Source: an uncultured Faecalibacterium sp. (GTDB lineage: Bacteria > Bacillota > Clostridia > Oscillospirales > Ruminococcaceae). From it: a DNA stretch of 64,000 nucleotides. The DNA is taken from positions 25,550 through 89,549 of the forward strand of contig CALESJ010000049.1 of the NCBI GenBank assembly GCA_937907025.1, read 5' to 3'. The translations under genes were made by a program, and so were the position numbers. Below the pieces are notes generated by a model. That model had not been told where the DNA came from. It made no database searches and saw nothing but the letters and a program-made list of their open reading frames with translations. Below, in pieces: positions 42,515 to 50,849 of the stretch. Positions within the stretch are counted from its first letter, which is position 1, and every line of letters starts with the position of its first letter.

Positions 42515-42868
42515 TCACGCCTTCTCGATCCCCCGCCCGGCGATGAGGTCGGCCCCGGTGCCCAGCAGGTTCTCCACAATGACCTGCCCGGGCTGCACCG
42601 GCGCCTGCACACACACCTTGTTGGCCACCTGCATGGCCTCAAACAGCAGGTTTTTGGGGATGGCCGTGCTGGTCTTGACCGGCAGGCGGCAATGCACGCC
42701 CCCTGTCACCCGCACGGTGGTGGTCAGCACCCGGGTGGGATGCAGCAGTTCATTTTTGCCGTATTCGGCCCCCCGGGGGCAACTGTTGCCGGTGACGGCA
42801 TAGCCGTTTTCTTCGTCCACCTGCAGGCGGCAGCCCCGGGGACAGACGATACATACCAGCTCTTTCAT
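42515..42868 (-). CDS. DUF1667 Cys-rich protein of the glycerol oxidoreductase set
   Basis: 117 residues opening with MKELVCIVCPRGCRL and then GNSCPRGAEYGKNEL, the CxxCxxxC and CPRG patterns that define DUF1667 and could bind a metal or Fe-S cluster. In many Clostridia this gene is third after a GlpO-like dehydrogenase and a partner flavoprotein, exactly as here. It overlaps the upstream gene by four bases (ATGA). A role in passing electrons from glycerol-3-phosphate oxidation is inferred from this context. Confidence 0.9.
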   Translation of the reverse strand: MKELVCIVCPRGCRLQVDEENGYAVTGNSCPRGAEYGKNELLHPTRVLTTTVRVTGGVHCRLPVKTSTAIPKNLLFEAMQVANKVCVQAPVQPGQVIVENLLGTGADLIAGRGIEKA

Positions 42869-44163
42869 TTTGCGGCACCCCCTTTGTCCTCTTCAATGGA
42901 AATGGTCAGCGGTCCCGCGGCGCTGCGCACCAGGTCCCCCGGCAGCAGGATGTGTTCCATCTCGCCGGGAGCCAGATGGGCGCGGCGGAACCCGGTGAGG
43001 GAGTTCCCGTCCCCGTCCCGCACCGCGATGGCGGCGGAGCCCGTGACCCGGTTTACCCGGAAGAATACATCCACCGTCTTGCCCGCCTCGTCGGGGCGAA
43101 CGGTCTGGGGCACGGTGTAGCTGACGCCGTCCCCGTTTTTCAGTTCCACCGTGCGGGCGTTCTCTCCGGCCCGCTTGCCCTGCACATAGGCAGCCGCCGC
43201 GGCACCGGCGCGCTCGCTCTCGGCAGAAACATAATCCACCAGGTCATGCACATGCACCACGTTACCGCAGGCAAAGATACCGGGGATGCTGGTTTCCATG
43301 TTCTCGTACACCCGGGCGCCGTTGGTGCGGCGGTCCATGTCCGCCCCGGCGGCACGGGTCAGCTCGTTTTCGGGAATCAGGCCCACGCTGAGCAGCACCG
43401 TATCGCAATCAAACACCATCTCGGTGCCGGGAATGGGCCGACGGTCGGGGCCCACCTCACTCACCGTCACCTGTTCCACACGGTCGTGGCCCTTGATGTC
43501 GGTGATGGTGTGGCTGAGGTACAGGGGAATATCAAAATCCTGCAAGCACTGGACGATGTTGCGCATCAGGCCGCCGGAATAGGGCATGAGCTCCACACAG
43601 GCCAGCACCTTGGCCCCTTCCAGGGTCATGCGGCGGGCCATGATGAGGCCGATGTCGCCGGAGCCCAGAATGACCACCCGGCGGCCCACCATATAACCTT
43701 CCATGTTCAGATACCGCTGGGCCGCGCCCGCGGTAAAGATGCCGGAGGGGCGCTCGCCGGGGATGGAGATGGCGCCCCGGGTGCGTTCCCGGCAGCCCAT
43801 GGCCAGCACCACGGCCTGGGTTTCCAGCACCTGATACCCCTCTTTGGCGCTGACGGCGTGCACCTGATGAGGAGCGCCGTTCTCGCCGGGAATGATCTGC
43901 AGCACCATGGTATCCAGGCGGGTTTCCACGCCGGTATCGGCCAGCATTTCAATAAAACGCCCGGCATATTCCGGGCCGGTGAGTTCCTCCCGGAAGCGCT
44001 GCAGGCCGAAGCCGCTGTGGATGCACTGGTTCAGGATGCCGCCCAGTTCGGAATCCCGCTCCAGAATGAGGATGCGGCGCAGGCCCTTCTCCCAGGCCTG
44101 GCAGGCCGCCGCCAGACCGGCGGGGCCGCCGCCGACGACAATCAGTTCATAGGGCTTTTCCAT
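42865..44163 (-). CDS. FAD-dependent oxidoreductase, partner of GlpO-like dehydrogenase
   Basis: 432 residues; pyridine-nucleotide-disulfide-oxidoreductase fold. The FAD motif is ELIVVGGGPAGLAAACQAWEKG at the N-terminus, the second dinucleotide site is VVILGSGDIGLIMARRMTLEGAKV, and the FAD end motif is PGIFACGNVVHVHDLVDYVSAES. NGARVYENMETSIPG and CRERTRGA are typical of the NAD(P)/FAD proteins found beside GlpO. There is no CxxxxC redox disulfide. It lies two bases after the dehydrogenase gene and probably carries electrons from it to an acceptor. Confidence 0.9.
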   Translation of the reverse strand: MEKPYELIVVGGGPAGLAAACQAWEKGLRRILILERDSELGGILNQCIHSGFGLQRFREELTGPEYAGRFIEMLADTGVETRLDTMVLQIIPGENGAPHQVHAVSAKEGYQVLETQAVVLAMGCRERTRGAISIPGERPSGIFTAGAAQRYLNMEGYMVGRRVVILGSGDIGLIMARRMTLEGAKVLACVELMPYSGGLMRNIVQCLQDFDIPLYLSHTITDIKGHDRVEQVTVSEVGPDRRPIPGTEMVFDCDTVLLSVGLIPENELTRAAGADMDRRTNGARVYENMETSIPGIFACGNVVHVHDLVDYVSAESERAGAAAAAYVQGKRAGENARTVELKNGDGVSYTVPQTVRPDEAGKTVDVFFRVNRVTGSAAIAVRDGDGNSLTGFRRAHLAPGEMEHILLPGDLVRSAAGPLTISIEEDKGGAAK

Positions 44164-44165
44164 AG

Positions 44166-45614
44166 TCAGTGGGCCTCCTTTCCGGTTTTGGTTTCACAGG
44201 CCAGCACCCAGGTGCCGTCCTGGTCCATGAGCACATCGGTCATGGGTACGCCCAGCTCCCGGGCGATGATCTCCTGCACACGGGGGCCGCAGAAGCCGCC
44301 CTGACACCGGCCCATGCCCGCATTGCACCGGCGCTTGATGCCGTTGATGGTGCTGGCGGGCACCGGGCTGTGCAGCGCCGCCACGATCTCCCCTTCGGTG
44401 ACCGTTTCACACCGGCAGATGACCCGGCCGAACCGGGGGTCTTTTTGGATGAGTGCCGCCCGCTGCTCTGCGTTCAGTTCCCGGAAGCGGGGCACGGCCT
44501 GACGGCGGGGGTTGAAATCGGGCTTTTCCTCCAGGGAGAGCCCCGCTTCAGCCAACAGCTCCGCCGCATAATCGGCGATGGCCGGGGCGCTGCTCAGGCC
44601 CGGAGAGCAGATGCCCGCCAGGTCCAGCCAGTGGGGATGGGCCTTGCTGGCCTCAATGACGAAATCTCCCCGGTCGGTGTTGGCACGGATGCCGCTGAAG
44701 TTGCGGATGTTCTGCCGCAGGTTCAGCCCCGGCACGCTCTGCAGCGCCCGGCGGCGGACGAAGTCCAGGGCATCGGCGGTGGTGCCCAGGTCCCGGCGAT
44801 CCTCCACCGGCTCGGCGTTGGGCCCGGCCAGCAGATTGCCGTGGACGGTGGGCGCCACCAGCACGCCCTTGCCCTCGGGGCCGGGGCACTGGAAGATCAC
44901 CCGGCTGACCTGTTTGCCCTCGGTCTTGTCCAGCAGGTAATACTCGCCCCGGCTGGGGTGTACCGTAAAGTCCGGCGTTTCCAGCAGGTCGCGGACCTTG
45001 TCGGCGTCCACGCCCGCCGCATTGATGACATACCGGGCGGTGAACTCGCCTTTCGGGGTGGTGAGCACGAAGGCGCCGTTTTCTTCCCGCACGGCGGTGA
45101 CAGGGCAGCTGCGGTGCAGCTCCACCCCGTTGGTGACGGCGTTTTCGATCAGAGCCAGCGCCAGGCCCCAGGGGTCCACGATGCCGGCGGAGGGCGCCAG
45201 CAGCGCCCCGGTCACGGTTTCGGACAGATTCGGCTCCAGCTCCCGGGCCTCCGCACCGGAGAGCAGGCGCAGACCGGGCACACCGTTGGCGGTGCCGCGG
45301 CGGTAGAGTTCTTCCAGCTTGGGCTTCTGGTCTGCCCCGAACGCCAGCACCAGCGAACCGGTGCGCTTGAAAGGTACATCCAGTTCGGCGCACAGGTCCC
45401 CCATCTGCCGGTTGCCTTCCACATTCAGGCGGGCCATGAGGGTGCCGGGTTCAGGGTCGTATCCGGCGTGGATGATGGCACTGTTGGCCTTGGTGGTTCC
45501 GTTGGCCACATCGTTCTGGGCTTCCAGCACCGCCACGTTCAGCCGGCACCGCGCCAGGCGGCGGGCTGCCGCCGCACCGATCACGCCGCAGCCGATGATG
45601 ATGACGTCATACAT
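44166..45614 (-). CDS. Glycerol-3-phosphate dehydrogenase-like FAD protein with C-terminal BFD [2Fe-2S] domain
   Basis: 482 residues. A DAO-type FAD domain opens MYDVIIIGCGVIGAAAARRLARC, and the substrate half includes NAAGVDADKVRDLL and GIRANTDRGDFVIEA. The C-terminal 90 residues are a bacterioferritin-ferredoxin-like domain with cluster cysteines in VICRCETVTEG and CNAGMGRCQGGFC. This is the GlpA/GlpO-like architecture of anaerobic Firmicutes, oxidising glycerol 3-phosphate to dihydroxyacetone phosphate. The start at 45614 follows GGGAGG. It is first gene of the operon, divergent from glpP-glpK. L-2-hydroxyglutarate dehydrogenase is a less likely reading. Confidence 0.9.
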   Translation of the reverse strand: MYDVIIIGCGVIGAAAARRLARCRLNVAVLEAQNDVANGTTKANSAIIHAGYDPEPGTLMARLNVEGNRQMGDLCAELDVPFKRTGSLVLAFGADQKPKLEELYRRGTANGVPGLRLLSGAEARELEPNLSETVTGALLAPSAGIVDPWGLALALIENAVTNGVELHRSCPVTAVREENGAFVLTTPKGEFTARYVINAAGVDADKVRDLLETPDFTVHPSRGEYYLLDKTEGKQVSRVIFQCPGPEGKGVLVAPTVHGNLLAGPNAEPVEDRRDLGTTADALDFVRRRALQSVPGLNLRQNIRNFSGIRANTDRGDFVIEASKAHPHWLDLAGICSPGLSSAPAIADYAAELLAEAGLSLEEKPDFNPRRQAVPRFRELNAEQRAALIQKDPRFGRVICRCETVTEGEIVAALHSPVPASTINGIKRRCNAGMGRCQGGFCGPRVQEIIARELGVPMTDVLMDQDGTWVLACETKTGKEAH

Positions 45615-45638
45615 AGATTGCCTCCCGTTTTTGGTTAC

Positions 45639-45693
45639 AAAAAAAGAGCAAAGCAAACACCGCACCCCCTCGGGCCGGTATCTGCCTCACTCT
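45639..45693 (-). terminator. Leader terminator of the GlpO-like operon
   Basis: On the minus strand AGAGTGAGGCA pairs with TGCTTTGCTCT (eleven pairs, some G-U), followed by TTTTTTTG, between the promoter and the first gene. This suggests control by antitermination. Confidence 0.7.
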
Positions 45694-45721
45694 GAACACA
45701 AGCAGTCTTATCAGCATTTTT

Positions 45722-45751
45722 ACTGTACCACCCCGCTCCGGCCGCTGTCAA
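45722..45751 (-). promoter_or_regulatory. Promoter of the GlpO-like operon
   Basis: TTGACA (45746-45751), 18-base spacer, TACAGT (45722-45727). Confidence 0.7.
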
Positions 45752-45829
45752 GAGCCCGCCGCGGAATCAGCAACTTCTCCAAAAGCAGACAGTCTATTTT
45801 GGCACAATGGCTGTTTTTGATTGTATCGC

Positions 45830-45858
45830 TTTACATTTTTCAGCAAACCTGCCATAAT
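45830..45858 (+). promoter_or_regulatory. Promoter of glpP-glpK
   Basis: TTTACA (45830-45835), 17-base spacer, CATAAT (45853-45858). Confidence 0.7.
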
Positions 45859-45880
45859 AAATTTGTTCACAAGAGTTAGG

Positions 45881-45917
45881 GAGTGGGACGGCCAAGGGTG
45901 CGCCCCACTCTTTTTAT
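45881..45917 (+). terminator. Leader terminator before glpP
   Basis: GAGTGGGAC / GCCCCACTC stem (one mismatch) followed by TTTTTATTT, about 20 bases after the expected start point and 35 before glpP. It is probably the site of GlpP antitermination. Confidence 0.75.
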
Positions 45918-45951
45918 TTGACCGCCGCGGCGGCAGGAGGATTTTGCCAAA

Positions 45952-46524
45952 ATGGAATCCCTGGAAGACAAACGCGCCCGCCTGCTGGACTGCCCGGTGA
46001 TCGCCGCCGTGAAAGACGAAGCCGGGCTGGAGCAGGCACTGCAAAGTGAATGTGAGGTCATTTTTCTTTTGTTCGGCACCATCGTCAGTGTGTCCGGTCT
46101 GGTGGAGAAGGCCCGGCAGAGCGGCAAGCTGGCCATCGTGCATCTTGATCTGGTAGAGGGGCTGGCCTCCCGGGAAGTGGCCGTGGATGCCCTGCAAAGT
46201 CTGTGTCACCCGGACGGCATCATCTCCACCCGGCCCGCTCTCATCCGCCGGGCGCGCCATCTGGGCCTGCTGACGGTGCAGCGCGCCTTTATTCTGGATT
46301 CGCTGTCCCTGGACAATCTGCCCGCCCAGCTCAGCGTGGGCAAACCGGATTTTATCGAGATCCTGCCCGGCATCATGCCCCGGGTCATTTCGGAACTGGC
46401 CCAGAAAACCCGCACCCCCATCATTGCGGGCGGACTGGTCAAATATAAGGACGAAGTCATGGCCGCCATCCGTGCCGGAGCGGTGGCCGTTTCCACCTCC
46501 AGCCGCACGGTGTGGGAGATGTGA
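45952..46524 (+). CDS. glpP: Glycerol uptake operon antiterminator regulatory protein
   Basis: 190-residue TIM-barrel-like RNA-binding regulator. In Bacillus, GlpP with glycerol 3-phosphate binds glp leader mRNA and prevents termination. Family segments are CPVIAAVKDEAGLEQAL, IFLLFGTIVSVSGLVEKARQSGKLAIVHLDLVEGL, DGIISTRPALIRRARHLGLLTVQRAFILDS and PDFIEILPGIMPRVISELAQKTRTPIIAGGLV. The SD AGGAGG lies before the ATG. It is the first gene of the unit with glpK, and both this leader and the divergent GlpO-like leader carry terminators, its probable targets. Confidence 0.94.
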   Translation: MESLEDKRARLLDCPVIAAVKDEAGLEQALQSECEVIFLLFGTIVSVSGLVEKARQSGKLAIVHLDLVEGLASREVAVDALQSLCHPDGIISTRPALIRRARHLGLLTVQRAFILDSLSLDNLPAQLSVGKPDFIEILPGIMPRVISELAQKTRTPIIAGGLVKYKDEVMAAIRAGAVAVSTSSRTVWEM

Positions 46525-46546
46525 GCACACAACGGGAGGACCCACC

Positions 46547-48037
46547 ATGAAAAAGTATGTGATGGCCCTGGACCAGGGCACCACCAGCAGCCGCTGCATC
46601 CTGTTTGACCGGGAGCAGAACATTGTGGAGCTGGCGCAGAAAGAATTCACCCAGCACTACCCCCATCCGGGCTGGGTGGAGCACGACCCCATGGAGATCT
46701 ACTCCAGCCAGTACGGCGTTCTGATGGAAGTGCTGGCCAAGAGCGGCGTGGACGTGCAGGAGATCGCCGGCATCGGCATCACCAACCAGCGGGAAACCGC
46801 CATTGTCTGGGACAAGGAAACCGGCCGCCCGGTATACAACGCCATTGTGTGGCAGTGCCGCCGCACCGCCGCATTGTGCGAAGAGCTGAAAAAGGACGCC
46901 GCCTTCACCGAATATGTGCAGCAGCGCACCGGCCTGCTCATCGACGCCTATTTTTCCGCCACCAAGATCAAGTGGATTCTGGATAACGTGCCCGGCGCCC
47001 GCCAGCAGGCCGAGGAAGGCAGGCTGCTGTTCGGCACGGTGGACACCTGGCTGATCTGGAAGCTCACCGGCGGCGCCGCCCATGTGACCGACTACACCAA
47101 CGCCAGCCGCACCATGCTGTTCGACATCGAACATCTCTGCTGGGACAAGACCATCTGCGACCGGCTGGGCATCCCCATGAACATGCTGCCCAAGGTATGC
47201 TCCTGCAGCGAAGTATACGGCACCATGAACATCCAGGGGGTGGAAGTGCCCATTGCGGGCATTGCCGGCGACCAGCAGGCCGCCCTGTTCGGCCAGACCT
47301 GCTTTGAGGCGGGCGAAGCCAAGAACACCTACGGCACCGGCTGTTTTTTGCTGATGAACACCGGCGAAAAGCTGTTCCGCAGCCAGAACGGCCTGATCAC
47401 CACCATCGCTTCGGGGCTGAACGGCCGCATCCAGTACGCGCTGGAAGGCAGCGTGTTTGTGGGCGGGGCCGTGGTCCAGTGGCTGCGGGATGAACTGCAC
47501 CTGATCACCGAGGCTTCGGACACCGAATATTTTGCCAAAAAGGTTCCGGACAGCGCCGGGGTGTATCTGGTGCCCGCCTTCACCGGCCTGGGCGCTCCCT
47601 ACTGGGATATGTATGCCCGGGGTGCCCTGGTGGGCCTGACCCGGGGCGCCGGGCGCAACCACATCATCCGGGCCGCGCTGGAATCCATCGCCTACCAGAC
47701 CGGGGATGTGCTCCACGCCATGGAGCGGGACGCCGGGATGCCCCTGCGGGAGCTGCGGGTGGACGGCGGGGCTTCGGCCAACAATTTCCTGATGCAGTTC
47801 CAGTCCGACATCATCGGCCGCACCCTGCGCCGCCCCATGATCCGGGAAACCACCGCCCTGGGCGCCGCCTATCTGGCGGGGCTGGCCACCGGCGTGTGGC
47901 GGGACCTGGATGACATCCGCAGCCAGTGGACCCTGGACCGCCTGTACGAACCCCAGATGAGCGAGGCCGACCGCACCCGCCTGTATGCCGGATGGCACAA
48001 GGCGGTGGACCGGGCCAAGGGCTGGGCCGAGGACTGA
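46547..48037 (+). CDS. glpK: Glycerol kinase
   Basis: 496-residue FGGY kinase making glycerol 3-phosphate from glycerol and ATP. Motifs are MALDQGTTSSRCILFD, GITNQRETAIVWDKETGRPVYNAIVWQCRRT, GTVDTWLIWKLTGG, GIAGDQQAALFGQ and DGGASANNFLMQFQSDIIGR. Length and motifs are complete. The start at 46547 has GGGAGGA seven bases upstream, 22 bases after the glpP stop. No GlpF glycerol facilitator gene is in the window. Confidence 0.98.
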   Translation: MKKYVMALDQGTTSSRCILFDREQNIVELAQKEFTQHYPHPGWVEHDPMEIYSSQYGVLMEVLAKSGVDVQEIAGIGITNQRETAIVWDKETGRPVYNAIVWQCRRTAALCEELKKDAAFTEYVQQRTGLLIDAYFSATKIKWILDNVPGARQQAEEGRLLFGTVDTWLIWKLTGGAAHVTDYTNASRTMLFDIEHLCWDKTICDRLGIPMNMLPKVCSCSEVYGTMNIQGVEVPIAGIAGDQQAALFGQTCFEAGEAKNTYGTGCFLLMNTGEKLFRSQNGLITTIASGLNGRIQYALEGSVFVGGAVVQWLRDELHLITEASDTEYFAKKVPDSAGVYLVPAFTGLGAPYWDMYARGALVGLTRGAGRNHIIRAALESIAYQTGDVLHAMERDAGMPLRELRVDGGASANNFLMQFQSDIIGRTLRRPMIRETTALGAAYLAGLATGVWRDLDDIRSQWTLDRLYEPQMSEADRTRLYAGWHKAVDRAKGWAED

Positions 48038-48113
48038 TTTTTCCACAAAATGGCTTTCTTTTGTGGAAAGGATGCCTGTTTTTTCATTGAATTTTTCTTC
48101 CTCCCACGGTTTT

Positions 48114-48146
48114 CCGCCGTTCCCTGCCGGGAACGGCGGATTTTTT
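48114..48146 (+). terminator. Terminator of glpK
   Basis: Perfect 11-bp stem CCGCCGTTCCC / GGGAACGGCGG with a TGCC loop, then ATTTTTTG. Confidence 0.95.
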
Positions 48147-48179
48147 GTCTGCACAGGAACGATTCTCTGCTTTTTCCTA

Positions 48180-48234
48180 TTGACAAGGGGACGGAACGGG
48201 TATATCATACAGACATATGAACAAGTGCTCATAT
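48180..48234 (+). promoter_or_regulatory. Promoter and ArsR/SmtB operator of the metal operon
   Basis: TTGACA (48180-48185), 17-base spacer, TATCAT (48203-48208), then an inverted repeat ATATGAACA-AG-TGCTCATAT (48215-48234) with one mismatch. This is the classical SmtB/CadC-type operator pattern and covers the start of transcription. Confidence 0.88.
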
Positions 48235-48250
48235 GAAAGGATGTCAGACC

Positions 48251-48634
48251 ATGCCTATGCCCAACGAAACCAACATCCCCGACGCCCTGCCGGTGTGCGA
48301 GCCTGACTGCCCCGGGAATCCCGAGGCACTGGCCAAGGTGTGCGCCGAGCTGCCCGATGATGAGGTGCTGTACGATCTGGCCGAGCTGTTCCGGGTCTTT
48401 GGGGACACCACCCGCATCAAGATCCTGTACGCCCTGTTCGAGAGCGAACTGTGCGTGAACGACATCGCCCAGGCGGTGGGGCTTTCCCAGAGTGCGGTGA
48501 GCCACCAGCTACGGGTGCTGAAAGCCAGCAAGCTGGTCAAGTTCCGCCGGGAGGGCAAAACGGTGTTTTACAGCCTGGACGACGACCATGTCCGCAGCAT
48601 GATCGCCCTGGGCATGGAACATGTGGAGGAATGA
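48251..48634 (+). CDS. ArsR-family metal-responsive repressor (CadC/SmtB-like)
   Basis: 127-residue winged-helix dimer. Recognition region VNDIAQAVGLSQSAVSHQLRVLKASKLVKFRREGKTVFYSL. Two metal sites seem possible: N-terminal CEPDC plus Cys in ELCVND (the CadC-type thiolate site, with one Cys of the usual pair replaced by Asn), and the C-terminal helix DDDHVRSMIALGMEHVEE with the D-x-H...H-x-x-E pattern of the SmtB/CzrA zinc site. The start at 48251 follows AAAGGAT; an earlier ATG at 48233 lies within the operator. It heads an operon with the HMA protein and P-type ATPase, so it should sense Zn, Cd or Pb. Confidence 0.92.
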   Translation: MPMPNETNIPDALPVCEPDCPGNPEALAKVCAELPDDEVLYDLAELFRVFGDTTRIKILYALFESELCVNDIAQAVGLSQSAVSHQLRVLKASKLVKFRREGKTVFYSLDDDHVRSMIALGMEHVEE

Positions 48635-48676
48635 CCCTTTCCCGGCATCAACGAGAGTAAAAAAGGAGAGCGTACC

Positions 48677-48892
48677 ATGCAGAAGAAATTCAACATTGAA
48701 GTAGACTGCGCCAACTGCGCCGCCAAGATTGAAACCGCCGTCAAGGCCATGCCCGGCGTACAGAACGCCAGCGTGAGCTTTATGACCCAGAAGATGCTGC
48801 TGGAAGCCGAGGACGGCCAGTTTGACGCCATCCTGAAGCAGGCCGTGAAGGCAGCCAAGAAGATCGAACCGGATTTCGAGATCGAACTGTAA
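48677..48892 (+). CDS. Heavy-metal-associated (HMA) domain protein
   Basis: 71-residue CopZ-like ferredoxin fold with MQKKFNIEVDCANCAAKIETAVKAMPGVQNASVSF. The metal motif is CANC (CxxC). It probably delivers a soft metal ion to, or substitutes for the missing N-terminal domain of, the P-type ATPase encoded 40 bases downstream. The SD AAAGGAG lies before the ATG. Confidence 0.93.
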   Translation: MQKKFNIEVDCANCAAKIETAVKAMPGVQNASVSFMTQKMLLEAEDGQFDAILKQAVKAAKKIEPDFEIEL

Positions 48893-48932
48893 TACATCCC
48901 GCGGCACTGCCCGGGGCAGGAGGAATCATCCC

Positions 48933-50798
48933 ATGACCAAAAAGCAGAAGAAAATGCTGCGCCGCATCCTCATCGCGGCGGTGCTGTATGCAGCGGCCGC
49001 CATTCTGTGCGGGGTGTTTGCCGGTATGCCCTGGCCGCTGCAGGCAGTGCTGTACCTGATTCCCTATTTCATCATCGGGTACGACGTGCTGCGCAAAGCC
49101 GTGATGGGCGTGGTGCATGGTGAGGTTTTCGATGAAAACTTTCTGATGGCCGTGGCCACGGTGGGCGCCATGTGCCTGGGCGAGTACGGCGAGGGCGTGG
49201 CCGTCATGCTGTTCTACCAGGTGGGCGAACTGTTCCAGAGCTACGCCGTGGGCAAGAGCCGCCGCAGCATTGCAGGGCTGATGGATATCCGGCCGGACAG
49301 TGCCAACCTGGAGGAAGCCGACGGCAGCCTGCGCACGGTAGACCCGGAGGAAGTGGCCGTGGGCTCTGTCATTGTGGTGCGCCCCGGGGAAAAGATTCCG
49401 CTGGACGGCACGGTGCTGGAGGGCGAAAGCACCCTGAACACCGCGGCCCTCACCGGCGAGAGCCGCCCCCGCTCTGCCCGCCCGGGTGAGGCCGTCATCA
49501 GCGGCAGCGTGAACGGTGACGGCGTGCTGCGGGTGCAGGTAACCAAGCCCTACGGCCAATCCACCGTGGCCCGCATCCTGGACCTGGTGGAGAATTCCAG
49601 CCTGAAAAAAGCCAAGGCCGAAAACTTCATCACCAAGTTTGCCCGGTACTACACCCCCACCATCTGCTTTGCGGCGCTGGCCCTGGCGATCTTGCCGCCC
49701 CTGGTGCTGGGCGGCGGCTGGGCCATGTGGGTCAAGCGGGCGCTGACCTTCCTGGTCATCTCCTGCCCCTGCGCCCTGGTCATCAGCATCCCCCTGACCT
49801 TCTTCGGGGGCATCGGCGGGGCGTCCCGCTGCGGTATTCTGGTCAAGGGCGGCAACTATCTGGAAGCCCTGGCACACACCGGGACGGTGGTCTTTGACAA
49901 GACCGGCACCCTGACCAAAGGCGTGTTTGAAGTCAGCCGCATCTCCCCCGCCCCGGGCCACACCGAAAAGGAAGTGCTGGAGCTGGCCGCCGCGGCGGAA
50001 AGTTTTTCCAACCATCCCATCAGCAAGAGTCTGCGAGAAGCCTGCCCCGACTGCTCCCTGCGGGCCACCGACGCCCAAGAGATCGCCGGGCACGGCGTGT
50101 CCGCCCTGGTGGACGGCCGCCGGGTGCTGGCAGGCAATGCCAAACTCATGGAGGCCGAGTCCATCCCCTATACCCCCGACGACGGGGTGGGCACGGTGGT
50201 CTATCTGGCCTGTGACGGGGTGTTCTATGGCTCTGTCCTGATTGCCGACGAGGTGAAGGAGAACGCCCGCGCCGCCATCGACAGCCTGCACCGCCAGGGC
50301 GTGCGCACCGTCATGCTCACCGGCGACAGCCAGGCCGTGGCCGCCGGGGTGGCGGCCCAGCTGGGCATTGACGACTACCACGCCGAGCTGCTGCCCGACG
50401 ACAAGGTCCGCCGGGTGGAAGCCCTGCTGGCGGACAAGAGCCGGGGCAACCTGGCCTTTGCCGGGGACGGCATCAACGACGCCCCGGTGCTCATGCGGGC
50501 CGATGTAGGCGTGGCCATGGGCGCCCTGGGCAGCGATGCCGCCATTGAGGCCGCCGACGTGGTACTGATGGATGACGACCCGGCCAAGATTGCCCTGGCC
50601 ATGCGGGTGGCTCGCCGGTGCATGCGCATCGTGTACGAGAACATCGTCTTTGCCCTGGGCATCAAGATTCTGTTCCTGCTGCTGGGCGCCGTGGGCATCG
50701 CCAACATGTGGTGGGCGGTGTTCGCCGATGTGGGCGTGATGGTGCTGGCGGTGCTCAACGCCACCCGGATGCTCTCCACCCGCGCCTACCGCAACTGA
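48933..50798 (+). CDS. Heavy-metal translocating P1B-type ATPase (Zn/Cd/Pb type)
   Basis: 621-residue membrane pump exporting metal with ATP. The membrane metal site is ISCPCALVISIPL (CPC), the phosphorylation site is VFDKTGTLTKG, the nucleotide-domain His-Pro is SNHPISKSL, and GDGINDAPVLMRADVGVAMG is the hinge. The last helices read FADVGVMVLAVLNATRML; the Asp there is typical of P1B-2 (ZntA/CadA) pumps. Eight membrane helices are expected. There is no N-terminal HMA domain; the separate 71-residue protein upstream may replace it. Copper specificity is less likely given the last helix. Confidence 0.95.
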   Translation: MTKKQKKMLRRILIAAVLYAAAAILCGVFAGMPWPLQAVLYLIPYFIIGYDVLRKAVMGVVHGEVFDENFLMAVATVGAMCLGEYGEGVAVMLFYQVGELFQSYAVGKSRRSIAGLMDIRPDSANLEEADGSLRTVDPEEVAVGSVIVVRPGEKIPLDGTVLEGESTLNTAALTGESRPRSARPGEAVISGSVNGDGVLRVQVTKPYGQSTVARILDLVENSSLKKAKAENFITKFARYYTPTICFAALALAILPPLVLGGGWAMWVKRALTFLVISCPCALVISIPLTFFGGIGGASRCGILVKGGNYLEALAHTGTVVFDKTGTLTKGVFEVSRISPAPGHTEKEVLELAAAAESFSNHPISKSLREACPDCSLRATDAQEIAGHGVSALVDGRRVLAGNAKLMEAESIPYTPDDGVGTVVYLACDGVFYGSVLIADEVKENARAAIDSLHRQGVRTVMLTGDSQAVAAGVAAQLGIDDYHAELLPDDKVRRVEALLADKSRGNLAFAGDGINDAPVLMRADVGVAMGALGSDAAIEAADVVLMDDDPAKIALAMRVARRCMRIVYENIVFALGIKILFLLLGAVGIANMWWAVFADVGVMVLAVLNATRMLSTRAYRN

Positions 50799-50814
50799 AA
50801 GTGAAACCAAAAAA

Positions 50815-50849
50815 GGCCCGGACCCCGCAAGGGGGTCCGGGATTTTTTT
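50815..50849. terminator. Bidirectional terminator after the P-type ATPase
   Basis: Perfect 10-bp stem CCCGGACCCC / GGGGTCCGGG, ATTTTTTT on the plus strand and TTTTTT on the minus strand. It abuts the stop codon of the M23 gene. Confidence 0.9.
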
